Below are positions 12,985 to 20,251 of a stretch of DNA of 20,251 nucleotides, in pieces (the first letter of the stretch is position 1; each line of letters begins with the position of its first letter). The DNA lies in IMG/VR virus record IMGVR_UViG_3300044675_002418, positions 1 to 20,251 of that record; one strand, 5' to 3'. Source of the DNA: a virus. The notes beneath the pieces were generated by a model. The model had not been told where the DNA came from. It ran no database searches and saw nothing but the letters and a program-made list of their open reading frames with translations. Made by a program: the position numbers and the translations under genes.

Positions 12985-13795
12985 TGTAATAATCGTTTTG
13001 ATTGTCGTTTATGTCGTTTCTTTGTGATGATTTATCTGCTTTCCAAACTATAAATTCTGATACTAAACCCTCATAATTAAATGCAGCAGAACCTCCGTAT
13101 ATACCAAATAAATAATTTGCCCAAGCCGTAGTTGTTCCATTTTGTTGAACTTCTATTTTATGCCCATTTAAGTGTGTGTAAACATCACTCCGAGAAGTTC
13201 CTGTAAATAATGATTTGTTTGCATATAATGTCGGTGTACCATAAGCTAAAGTAATTGTTGTACTACCATTTCCATTTTGTGCAATATAATCTGCCTCACT
13301 ACCAAATGCACTACCTGTTGATTGTTTAATGTATGTTGTTTTAGAATTTGACCTTACTATATATGTATCTTGTCTTGCGTTGCCTCTTAAATCATTGTTA
13401 TTGAAAAAAGCAACATTTAAAATATTAACACAAGGTAAACCGCCCAATAGTTCAATAGTTCCTGCATTTACTATTCTTGGTTGTAAACTTGCAGTTGTTT
13501 GTGTAAAATGATTTGCACTCCCATTTTGATTATACCATGTTACAACAAAACCATTATTAGCACCTACAAATGTAGATAATGCAGTTGTGTCTAAAGGGCT
13601 ATCTACTGCACTTGAAAGAAAGTTAATGTCTTGTTCTGTATTATCACTTGACCTCCTTACTCTTATTGCTGCACCTGAATAAACCGCATTAGGGCTTAAC
13701 TTTCTAAGAGAATATGCAGCAGCAGGAACGCCAAACAAATCAGTAAAATACGCTGCACTTGCAAAACTTCCGTAATATATGTATATTCTACTCAT
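12974..13795 (-). CDS. AbfB-type (arabinofuranosidase-like) tail adhesin
   Basis: 273 aa. Residues about 20-100 (AAAYSLRKLSPNAVYSGAAI, RVRRSSDNTEQDINF, NGFVVTWYNQNG) match the N-terminal part of the alpha-L-arabinofuranosidase B catalytic domain fold (ConA-like beta sandwich), which phages reuse in tail fibres and receptor-binding proteins. The rest is beta-rich and ends in EFIVWKADKSSQRNDINDNQ, as in LamG-like tail proteins. It probably binds host surface glycan; catalysis is not shown. It is coupled to the 570-aa structural gene by TAATG at 13793-13797. Confidence 0.75.
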   Translation of the reverse strand: MSRIYIYYGSFASAAYFTDLFGVPAAAYSLRKLSPNAVYSGAAIRVRRSSDNTEQDINFLSSAVDSPLDTTALSTFVGANNGFVVTWYNQNGSANHFTQTTASLQPRIVNAGTIELLGGLPCVNILNVAFFNNNDLRGNARQDTYIVRSNSKTTYIKQSTGSAFGSEADYIAQNGNGSTTITLAYGTPTLYANKSLFTGTSRSDVYTHLNGHKIEVQQNGTTTAWANYLFGIYGGSAAFNYEGLVSEFIVWKADKSSQRNDINDNQNDYYNVF

Positions 13796-15507
13796 TAGTA
13801 TGTTCCTGTTAATTTAAAAAACCCTGCACTTGTTGTTATTGTACGCTTTACTACTAAGGTGTCTGTATTAGCTAATACTAAAGGACTTGAAAACGCTGCA
13901 AAAGAACCGCCATTTTTACTTAGTGTAATTGAACCACTACCCCCATCATTTGTTGTTGATGTAAAAGTTCCTGCACTTTCAGCATCAATAGTTAATGTTT
14001 CCATTGTATCACTTCCTGACTTAAATAAACCTTTTATAAATACCTCTTTAGGTAGTGTTATGTTTAATGTTCTACCGCTTATATCAAAGTTTAAAGGGAT
14101 TATATTAGTAGTTACATTGATAGTTCCTACACTCGGTATAAATCCACTTGCAACCCCATTGTTTTCAATAGATTGAGTAGGTAGTATTAAACCCTCAGTT
14201 GCTTTTACAAGTTGTGAGTAAGTTGGGCTAACTGCAGCGTTGGTAATTGATGAGTCGCCTACATTATAACTTGATGTATTTTCAGCCTTAACACTTACGG
14301 CACTAATTAAAACTCCATCCGATTTATTGACATTAACACTACTATCATTTATTGTGATGTTTTCAGTTGCCTCTGCTAATATCGGTTCGGTTTTTAAAGT
14401 AGTTCCAATGCTATCTTTAATGACTGCTGTTGAGTCGTTTATTGTGATGTTTTCTGAGGCTTGGGCTAAAATGTTTTCGGACTTTAAAGTAGTACCTACT
14501 GAATTTTTTATAACTGCAACTGAGTCGCTAATACTTATATTTTCAGTTGCCTCTGCTAAAATATTCTCACTCTTTAAAGTGTTATTTGCTGAGTCCTTTA
14601 TAACTGCTACACTATCATTAATAGTAATATTTTCACTTGCAGTTGCTAATATGTTTTCACTTTTTAAAGTCGTTCCTGCACTATCTTTGATGACCGCTAC
14701 ACTATCCGCAACATTGTAGCTACTTGTTCCCTGAGCTAAAATTGAACGACTACTTATTAAAGTAGATGCACTATTGTTTACATTTAAAGTACTATTGCCT
14801 ATAACCTCAGTAACACTTCCACCACTTGGGATTGTACCCGTATAAAGTACATTGCCTAAACTATCCTCAATGGTATAACTTGCATCAGGACAACTTCCGC
14901 CACTTGTATTAACTATCCATTCGCCACCTATTAAGCTACCTACTAAAGCACCTAATTGGTCTTTAACTACTACATTAAAGTTAGTATCGCTTGGTGCATT
15001 GCCATAAACAACTGAATTAATTAGTATTCGGGCATCTTTACATGGGTTGCTTGGACTTGGAATAGCTGAACTTAAAGGTATTGCACAACTATTAAAGTCG
15101 TAAAACTCCTCAATCCCTATATCTACAAAGTGCCCCGTTACTTCATCGCCCCATTTCTCCCAAAAAGGGGTTATTGTATTTGAACTTGTGATGCTAAAAC
15201 GCTCATTTGTGCCCAACTTCATCCAATAAGCTAAGGTGTCTAAGGCTATTAATTGAGTATCACTCTCTACTTCTAACTCATTACCCTCAGATTTAAGTAC
15301 TCTGTCCGCTATTACTACTCTGTAATTTCGTGTGTAGCTTGTTCCGGATAGGTTTCCGCCTAAAGGATAAACTAACATCAAAGGATAGATTAAGTTTTCG
15401 TAGGCTTGTTGTTCAAATTCCTGTGCATACAAAAAAGAATGGATTTGGTAATGTCCACTTGCAAGTAACTCAAACTCACTTTTTATTTGATTTGCTGTCT
15501 TTTGCAT
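13795..15507 (-). CDS. Neck/tail structural protein with six 30-aa repeats
   Basis: 570 aa. Residues 1-150 form a compact domain (MQKTANQIKSEFELLASGHY, YPLGGNLSGTSYTRNYRV, FVDIGIEEFYDFNSCAIP) that looks like a neck or tail-completion domain. Residues about 160-237 are a beta-rich linker. Residues 238-417 are six 30-residue units, the middle four close copies of DSVAVIKDSAGTTLKSENIL plus ATASENITIN, the first and last divergent like end caps. The C-terminal 150 residues are beta-rich, Ser/Thr-rich and Gly-rich. Position after the head connector and before an adhesin suggests a fibre or whisker at the neck or tail. The start at 15507 lies 68 bases after the connector gene. Confidence 0.65.
   Translation of the reverse strand: MQKTANQIKSEFELLASGHYQIHSFLYAQEFEQQAYENLIYPLMLVYPLGGNLSGTSYTRNYRVVIADRVLKSEGNELEVESDTQLIALDTLAYWMKLGTNERFSITSSNTITPFWEKWGDEVTGHFVDIGIEEFYDFNSCAIPLSSAIPSPSNPCKDARILINSVVYGNAPSDTNFNVVVKDQLGALVGSLIGGEWIVNTSGGSCPDASYTIEDSLGNVLYTGTIPSGGSVTEVIGNSTLNVNNSASTLISSRSILAQGTSSYNVADSVAVIKDSAGTTLKSENILATASENITINDSVAVIKDSANNTLKSENILAEATENISISDSVAVIKNSVGTTLKSENILAQASENITINDSTAVIKDSIGTTLKTEPILAEATENITINDSSVNVNKSDGVLISAVSVKAENTSSYNVGDSSITNAAVSPTYSQLVKATEGLILPTQSIENNGVASGFIPSVGTINVTTNIIPLNFDISGRTLNITLPKEVFIKGLFKSGSDTMETLTIDAESAGTFTSTTNDGGSGSITLSKNGGSFAAFSSPLVLANTDTLVVKRTITTSAGFFKLTGTY
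14257..14796 (-). repeat. Six in-frame 90-bp tandem units
   Basis: Each unit is 30 codons inside the 570-aa structural gene. The four middle units share most residues but differ at many third codon positions (for example ILAEATENI against ILAQASENI with different codons), so the protein repeat is old or kept by selection. They are coding repeats, not CRISPR. Confidence 0.8.
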
Positions 15508-15607
15508 TGCTCTCTATTACTTTAATTAGGTTCTTTTTTTTAAATCCGTATTTTTTACAATCCTGTTCGGATAGTTTATAAATATCTACCTTTTTTTCTT
15601 CTTGCAT
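15476..15607 (-). CDS. Possible small ORF overlapping both neighbours, 43 aa
   Basis: Reads MQEEKKVDIYKLSEQDCKKY followed by GFKKKNLIKVIESN and a basic tail. It covers the 68-base gap between the connector and the 570-aa gene and overlaps each by 32 bases, which is more than other junctions here. The composition looks protein-like and the gap is otherwise empty. It is uncertain whether it is expressed. Confidence 0.35.
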   Translation of the reverse strand: MQEEKKVDIYKLSEQDCKKYGFKKKNLIKVIESNAKDSKSNKK

Positions 15608-16091
15608 TGTTTACATTTATGTTAGGGATTTCTGAATAATTTTTTACGCATTTATAAAGTGGATAATCTGTATAATTTTCTAGCAAATAATCCACTAAAT
15701 TGACACGATAATTCTCAGCTATGTTTCTGTACTTAGTTTGAATAATTGACATACCCGAAGTGTCTAATGGTTGCCCATTATCTGAACTACCTACCATTAA
15801 GGCTTTATTCTTTATCTTGTAGTTTACATCTATTACTAATTCGCTAACTACTTTATTGATTAAATAAGGTTGTATGTAGTCAGTTAATAAGGTTGTATTT
15901 AATGCACTTACACTCTCAGCGTTTACCTGAGTGATTAACTCAGCGTATAAGTCCTTACCTATTACTTGCTTTAAATAGATGTCTTGAACCATTATTAATG
16001 TAGGTTGCAATAGTTTACTATCTACATTCTCATTGATTACTGATTGGTCTTTTATAACCTCTATCGATATAAATTGTGGTGTTAAACTCAT
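15576..16091 (-). CDS. DUF6712-type head-tail connector protein
   Basis: 171 aa. The all-helical pattern (FISIEVIKDQSVINENVDSK, LLQPTLIMVQDIYLKQVIGK, DLYAELI, then TLLTDYIQPYLINKVVSELV and NIAENYRVNLVDYLLENY) matches DUF6712 proteins, which sit in the place of gp6-like adaptors that close the portal ring after packaging. It follows the portal stop by one base. The tail NARRKKGRYL is basic. The fold is recognised by pattern; adaptor function is from family position. Confidence 0.7.
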   Translation of the reverse strand: MSLTPQFISIEVIKDQSVINENVDSKLLQPTLIMVQDIYLKQVIGKDLYAELITQVNAESVSALNTTLLTDYIQPYLINKVVSELVIDVNYKIKNKALMVGSSDNGQPLDTSGMSIIQTKYRNIAENYRVNLVDYLLENYTDYPLYKCVKNYSEIPNINVNNARRKKGRYL

Positions 16092-16092
16092 A

Positions 16093-18054
16093 CTATTTTT
16101 TTCTTACTATTACTTGGGCCCACCAATGACGACATTGTGGAAAGTTTTGGTCTAAATCACTATTGTGATACCAACCTCCTTTATACTTCCAAACATCGGT
16201 GTTGTACTCTTTCATATCGTTGTTCAAGTTGTTTATTTCCTCCCTCGTGTATAATCTTTCTTGGCCTATTAACTTTGCACAAAAATCTCTATTCTTACTA
16301 TCTTTAGGCCCTGCATACTTCCATCGTGTTTCAAACTCTATCAATGTTTCAGGCTCTACTACTTCTTTAATATCAAAGTTCGGTGCAGTTTGTGAACCTC
16401 CCAAAGTACCACCTACTAAGTTCTTTTCAATCAACTTTTGTAATGCTTTTTCAACATCAAAATCCAAATCTTTTTTAGCTCTGTTAATGTCCAACTTCTT
16501 TAAATTTTTATCTAAGATATATTTTAATAGTGCATCTTCATCACTTGCAAATTCAAACTTATCTGCTGACAATCCTATTAATGCAAATTTAGACAAAATA
16601 ATTGAATCCATGTTAGCATCTAAATTCTTTTTTTTAAACGCCTCAGTTGGTGGTGTTGCTACTTCGGGTGCTAATTGTTCCCCTCCTTGTTCAGGTGGTA
16701 AGCCTACTAATGCTCTTATCTCATTTGCAGTCATTGATGCAATAACCTTGTTAGCTACTAATGGACTTAATGAGTTAATTGCCTCAGTAACTTCTGCTGC
16801 ACTATCACTTGTTTTCTTAACCACTTTATTCAAACCTATATTAAATTGACCCTCTATTAAATTTCTCATTTCATCACGAGTTAAAGATGCCATCAACATT
16901 GAGTCTGTTATTTCAATACCTAAACCTTTTAATGGTTCAATTCTTAAAACAGGACTTAATCCACATTCTTTTAAAACCCAATTTATTTCTTTTTCATATC
17001 GTTGTTGATTAGGTTCGATGTAGTTTAAGTTTAACATTTGCCAAGCTAAATCAATCTCACTTCGACCACCTAATTGACCCTCTGTTTTAATACCAAAAAG
17101 CATTCCGTTAATAACTTCATGCCCTCTGATTATTCTATCTTGAACATCTTGTTTTAAAGACTCAAATTGTTTATCTAAATCAGTAGGTTTAATACTTTCA
17201 ATCTTAGGTGCTTCTGTATTTAAGTCTGCAAATTGTATCATGATTTGTCCTGCGTTATCGGTATTGCAAAACTTATCGTAAAACTTGCGTTCTATTTCGT
17301 CTTGTTCTTGTGGACTTGGCACACCACCCATAAGGGTAATCATTGCACCCGCACTAAATCCTGTCTTTACATTTACTAAGTGAAAGTTTGAAACTTCAAT
17401 ATCGGTTTCAATATCTACGATACTTGCGTGATATTCGGGTAAAGGGTAACCTCTGAACTCAGGTCTATAATCAGGAAAATAAACTAATTGAACCCCATCT
17501 TTTTGTTTAGGGTCAAATGGTTTTATTGCCTTTACATCTTTAGGTAATTGATTAAATTTACTTTTAAAGTTTTTCTTTGTTGATTGGTTTCGTGTCCACT
17601 CTTTTGAAACGTAATAAATTTGACCACTTACACTCAATCTTACTTGTTCATAAGGTTGATGGAAAACACTCATTAATTTACCACCCACAAAAAGCAACTT
17701 CAAATAATAACCTCCAAATATTTTAGAGTCTATTATCGCCTTTCTCATTAATTCATCAAAGGAGTCATTTGGATTTGGATTGGCTAATAGTTGTCTTAAC
17801 TCTGCACTCTCAAATCCGTTCTTTATAGTCCACCCTTGTCCATTAATAAACCTTACCTTACCATTCACAATAGCGTGATGTAAGCCACATCTATTATATA
17901 AGTAAGTTAAATAATCGGGGTACTCATTATTCGTACCATTGATGATAAATTGTTCGCCATTGTTTTCAATAAACTCAGGGGTTTTATGCTCATACATCGG
18001 CACACTTGAAAACGCATATTTACGCTCCAAAGACTTTTCTTGTTGTTGTTCCAT
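16093..18054 (-). CDS. Portal protein with MuF-like C-terminal domain
   Basis: 653 aa. Residues 1-440 are a phage portal: KYAFSSVPMYEHKTPEF at the start, NEYPDYLTYLYNRCGLHHAI, the wing/stem region IETDIEVSNFHLVNVKTGFS, and clip-type LKQDVQDRIIRGHEVINGML. Residues about 440-560 are a helical linker with TANEIRALVGLPPEQGGEQL. The last 80 residues (RWKYAGPKDSKNRDFCAKLI, YTREEINNL, GGWYHNSDLDQNFPQCRHWW) resemble the MuF/SPP1 gp7 minor-head domain, with Cys and CRH motifs. The portal forms the 12-mer DNA gate. The fused MuF part may replace a separate minor head protein. The start at 18054 overlaps the upstream gene by 35 bp. Confidence 0.85.
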   Translation of the reverse strand: MEQQQEKSLERKYAFSSVPMYEHKTPEFIENNGEQFIINGTNNEYPDYLTYLYNRCGLHHAIVNGKVRFINGQGWTIKNGFESAELRQLLANPNPNDSFDELMRKAIIDSKIFGGYYLKLLFVGGKLMSVFHQPYEQVRLSVSGQIYYVSKEWTRNQSTKKNFKSKFNQLPKDVKAIKPFDPKQKDGVQLVYFPDYRPEFRGYPLPEYHASIVDIETDIEVSNFHLVNVKTGFSAGAMITLMGGVPSPQEQDEIERKFYDKFCNTDNAGQIMIQFADLNTEAPKIESIKPTDLDKQFESLKQDVQDRIIRGHEVINGMLFGIKTEGQLGGRSEIDLAWQMLNLNYIEPNQQRYEKEINWVLKECGLSPVLRIEPLKGLGIEITDSMLMASLTRDEMRNLIEGQFNIGLNKVVKKTSDSAAEVTEAINSLSPLVANKVIASMTANEIRALVGLPPEQGGEQLAPEVATPPTEAFKKKNLDANMDSIILSKFALIGLSADKFEFASDEDALLKYILDKNLKKLDINRAKKDLDFDVEKALQKLIEKNLVGGTLGGSQTAPNFDIKEVVEPETLIEFETRWKYAGPKDSKNRDFCAKLIGQERLYTREEINNLNNDMKEYNTDVWKYKGGWYHNSDLDQNFPQCRHWWAQVIVRKK

Positions 18055-18418
18055 TTGTAAAAATTATTCTATCGGTTAAAATTTTATCGTATCTCATTAT
18101 CCCTGTTTCTACTATTTCATTAGACAATTTATAATCTAAATTAGTAGTTGATATTTGAGCATAAATATAGTATTCGTATTCATCTCCTAAACTTAATTTA
18201 AGTTGACCTAATAAAGGATTGGGAGTAGTTGTTTGTGTTGTTATGGTAAACTTGTTGTATCTTGTTTTATAGGTACTTGTATCTGATTGGATACATACAT
18301 ATTCCACGTTGGTCTGCTTGTTGACAAACCTAAAAAGGTAAGTAGGTGCGTTAATCGTTGTCTTTTCAGTCAACGTTAAGACTACTATGTTGGCGGTATT
18401 TTCTTGTAATAATATCAT
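18020..18418 (-). CDS. Hypothetical virion-region protein, 132 aa
   Basis: Family not named. It is a beta-sandwich-like protein (ANIVVLTLTEKTTINAPTYL, FRFVNKQTNVEYVCI, KLSLGDEYEYYIYAQIST, EIVETGIMRY) resembling small Ig-like structural proteins seen between capsid and portal genes in Bacteroidota phages. It is the first gene after the terminator and overlaps the portal start by 35 bp, so translation of the two is likely linked. A decoration or neck role is possible. Confidence 0.65.
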   Translation of the reverse strand: MILLQENTANIVVLTLTEKTTINAPTYLFRFVNKQTNVEYVCIQSDTSTYKTRYNKFTITTQTTTPNPLLGQLKLSLGDEYEYYIYAQISTTNLDYKLSNEIVETGIMRYDKILTDRIIFTNGTTTRKVFGA

Positions 18419-18423
18419 GTTTT

Positions 18424-18454
18424 AAAAAAAGGGGTGTCAATCTCTCAACACCCC
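18424..18454 (-). terminator. Intrinsic terminator after the capsid genes
   Basis: Minus strand: GGGGTGT (18454-18448), a 10-base loop, ACACCCC (18437-18431), then seven T (18430-18424). The stem is a perfect 7 bp. It separates the abundant capsid-class genes from the portal and neck genes, so downstream expression needs read-through or another promoter. Confidence 0.85.
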
Positions 18455-18478
18455 CTCCCCATTTATGAAAACAACACT

Positions 18479-18988
18479 TTATGCTATCAATGCAGCAATA
18501 GCTGATGACTCTATTTTAAGGACATCAAGTTTTTCCTCGCCCGTCAAAGTGATTACATAACCACTCATGTCGGCTGCTGCAGTTCCTGTGGCGTATCCAC
18601 CCTCTGCAATTTGTAATCCTCTTGAAGTTCCAAATAACCAATACTCACCATTCTCATCCAAAACAATAGCAGCAACTGTTTGAGCAGCTAAAGCCATCAT
18701 TTCGTTTCTTTTGGTAATATCGTACTTTGGTAAATTCATTGTGATGTTCTGAGCGTAGAAACGACCTCCTACTGCTCTATCGCCACTTGGCACTGATGTT
18801 GCCGAACCTCCACCAACGGGTACTTCATAGGCGTAAAACTTTTTGCCTCCTACCATAGTGATGGTTGCAATGCCTGAAGATACCGCAGGTGTTCCAATTC
18901 CGCTTAACTCTGCCAAATAAATCTTGGATATACCGCCCTTACTTGAGCGGCAATCCAAACTAAATCCTGTGCTTAATATACAACTCAT
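18479..18988 (-). CDS. Virion structural protein, 169 aa
   Basis: Starts MSCILSTGFSLDCRSSKGGI and is Gly/Ala-rich and beta-rich. It has FYAQNITMNLPKYDITKRNE, EYWLFGTSRGLQIAEGGYAT and YVITLTGEEKLDVLKIESSA. The WLFGTSRGLQ...G...MSGYVITLTGEE pattern recalls tail-tube or decoration proteins, where a beta sandwich is followed by a turn and a long strand. It lies between the major capsid gene and a strong terminator, consistent with high expression like the capsid. It could be a tail-tube-like or head-decoration protein; I cannot decide from sequence. Confidence 0.6.
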   Translation of the reverse strand: MSCILSTGFSLDCRSSKGGISKIYLAELSGIGTPAVSSGIATITMVGGKKFYAYEVPVGGGSATSVPSGDRAVGGRFYAQNITMNLPKYDITKRNEMMALAAQTVAAIVLDENGEYWLFGTSRGLQIAEGGYATGTAAADMSGYVITLTGEEKLDVLKIESSAIAALIA

Positions 18989-19007
18989 AAGTTATAAAAT
19001 TAAAGGG

Positions 19008-19964
19008 TTAAACTAATTTAAAGGTAACTAACTCATCACCGAAACGTATTTGAGTTCCTAATTTAGCAATCAATCTTGCTATGATTGTATTATCTTTACG
19101 TTCGTAGAATACGTCTAAAGACTCATACTCATTCGGTGCATCTGTACCAATAACATAGTTTGATTTACGAGTTAAGTGTATTCTGTTTGTACCTGTTAAA
19201 CCATGTAAAGCAGTTACTCTTAATCCAAATGATGGTATAATTATTGAACCCGTAGCATAAGGACTAGCTTCTTCTGTAGCACCATAGTGGAAGTTGTTTA
19301 GAGTAAAATACGCTTGTAACAATTTTCTAAAAGTATCCCATCCACAAACAAACTCTAAGTCAGTTTGACCTGCAAGTGAGTTAGGGATTAAGTTTACCAT
19401 ACCATTAAATATTCCTATTACGTTACCTGTGGTAATACCTGTACCTGTTGAGATTGAAGTAGGGTTACCATTGATTGGACTTGCAGCGTCTATGATTTGG
19501 TTAAAACCAATTACACCTGATGCACCACCTGTAACACCTTGCCACAATAACACCTCAACTGCTGCTGCTACCTTTGCAGTATAGTACTCAGCGAATGCAG
19601 CCTCAATTGGCATGTTCTCGTAAGTTGAACCTTGAGGTAAGAATTGCTGAGTGTAAAAAGTTTCTAAGTCAGAAGGACAGAAAGTCTTTTGGTCATAGAA
19701 AGGATATACTTGAATTTCTTTTTTGTCGAAAATCACATCACCTGATGAAGTCAAACCACATCCTGATTTAGCTCTAAGAGTAACATCTACATCCATGTAG
19801 TTTATTTGCTCTTTGAACTTGATGCCTGATTGAACTTGACCGCTTAAGTAAGCAGAAGTTGCTCCACTAAATACCGCTTTAGTAAATAGTTCTAAGTTTG
19901 TTTGGTCAACATACGCAGTTAAATTGTCTGTGTCGAAACCAAATTTTAATTTTAAATTTGCCAT
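19008..19964 (-). CDS. Major capsid protein (HK97 fold)
   Basis: 318 aa, a usual length for a small phage capsid protein. It shows alternating segments of E-loop and P-domain type: GIKFKEQINYMDVDVTLRAK, VYPFYDQKTFCPSDLETFYT, AFAEYYTAKVAAAVEVLLWQ (a spine helix), FVCGWDTFRKLLQAYF and GLRVTALHGLTGTNRIHLTR near the A-domain end, then LIAKLGTQIRFGDELVTF. It follows a coiled-coil gene that may supply scaffold or protease parts. Subunits would build the icosahedral shell. The start (ATG at 19964) is eight bases after the upstream stop. No signal peptide. Confidence 0.85.
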   Translation of the reverse strand: MANLKLKFGFDTDNLTAYVDQTNLELFTKAVFSGATSAYLSGQVQSGIKFKEQINYMDVDVTLRAKSGCGLTSSGDVIFDKKEIQVYPFYDQKTFCPSDLETFYTQQFLPQGSTYENMPIEAAFAEYYTAKVAAAVEVLLWQGVTGGASGVIGFNQIIDAASPINGNPTSISTGTGITTGNVIGIFNGMVNLIPNSLAGQTDLEFVCGWDTFRKLLQAYFTLNNFHYGATEEASPYATGSIIIPSFGLRVTALHGLTGTNRIHLTRKSNYVIGTDAPNEYESLDVFYERKDNTIIARLIAKLGTQIRFGDELVTFKLV

Positions 19965-19972
19965 TTGTTTAT

Positions 19973-20251
19973 TTATTTTATTTTTGTTTGTTCGTATTTG
20001 AATTGTGAAGTTAATCCATCTAAGTAAGACTTAGGTTTAGATTGAGTATTGAATTGGTGTTGAGTAGGTTCAGCTACTAAAGTCTTAACAAGTTCTAAAA
20101 CATCTTCGGTTAATTTGTTAGACTCTTTAATTTGTGCGCTAAATTTTTCCTCTACTTTGTTTATTGATTTCTCAAAGTTTGACTTCAACTCAGCATTTTC
20201 AGTTTCCAATTTAGTAACCATTTCTGTTAATTTTTGGATTGCCATTTCTTG
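19973..20251 (-). CDS. Coiled-coil protein, likely C-terminal part of a scaffold or prohead protease
   Basis: The frame is open to the window edge (at least QE before the first in-view Met at 20245), so the 90 residues seen may be only the C-terminus. They form a charged coiled coil (KLTEMVTKLETENAELKSNF, EEKFSAQIKESNKLTEDVLE) and a polar tail. A scaffold delta-domain, alone or at the end of a prohead protease, normally lies just before the major capsid gene, which fits this place. If the Met at 20245 is the true start, it is a separate scaffold-like protein. Confidence 0.6.
   Translation of the reverse strand, partial: QEMAIQKLTEMVTKLETENAELKSNFEKSINKVEEKFSAQIKESNKLTEDVLELVKTLVAEPTQHQFNTQSKPKSYLDGLTSQFKYEQTKIK

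Noticed and set aside
14327-14719. Long plus-strand open frame (130 codons)
   Set aside because: It is antisense to the 30-residue repeats of the structural gene; its own repeats only mirror them, and no plus-strand gene is credible anywhere else in the window.
14257-14796. CRISPR array
   Set aside because: Units are 90 bp, in frame, without unique spacers, and inside an intact coding sequence.
16199-16849. Plus-strand open frame of 216 codons
   Set aside because: It lies fully inside the portal gene on the opposite strand; the portal reading is strongly supported and the antisense product has no recognisable family.

Overview
The window looks like one arm of a tailed-phage (Caudovirales) genome or prophage from a Bacteroidota host. 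Every gene reads on the minus strand, so transcription runs from high to low coordinates. Genes are packed with 1-8 bp overlaps, mostly ATGA or TAATG. The DNA is AT-rich (about 25-35% GC in lines counted by eye). Promoter candidates have the Bacteroidota form TAnnTTTG with a TTTG about 19 bp upstream, and no Shine-Dalgarno pattern stands out. No integrase or repressor is visible, so the lifestyle is undetermined.

Layout in transcription order. (1) Head and neck, 20251-13795: a coiled-coil protein cut by the window edge, the HK97-fold major capsid protein, a small structural protein, a strong intrinsic terminator, a small hypothetical, a portal protein with a MuF-like C-terminus, a DUF6712-type connector, and a 570-aa neck/fibre protein with six 30-aa repeats. 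(2) Adhesin and membrane/lysis genes, 13795-10549: an arabinofuranosidase-like (AbfB-type) tail protein, two hypotheticals, then a chain of very small membrane proteins around a DUF5675 enzyme, ending in a protein with a lipobox and a C-terminal membrane anchor (unimolecular spanin architecture). (3) Replication, 10548-7583: a promoter, a long structured leader, an HNH endonuclease, a DUF6291-type replication protein, and a primase-helicase fusion. (4) Recombination and early genes, 7580-2652: a PP-loop PAPS-reductase-like protein, an ERF annealing protein, NinG, small hypotheticals and a stand-alone DnaA domain IV protein. (5) Left end, 2651-1: a tRNA-like element, small ORFs, a sigma-like protein, a glycosyltransferase-context protein, a PD-(D/E)XK nuclease-like protein and a GT2-type glycosyltransferase cut by the window edge.

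The most interesting signals are not genes. Inside the replication-protein gene there are five GGGGTAT-type repeats plus one decayed copy, spaced exactly 13 bp apart (9700-9774), followed by an AT-rich tract. This has the same arrangement as the lambda origin inside gene O. The leader of the replication operon (about 10385-10500) can be drawn as a three-way junction. Its loop is complementary both to an upstream segment and to the bases just before the start codon, which suggests a two-state RNA switch. A promoter-like block recurs upstream of three early gene groups. The tRNA-like element has good acceptor, D and T arms but no anticodon stem that I can find.
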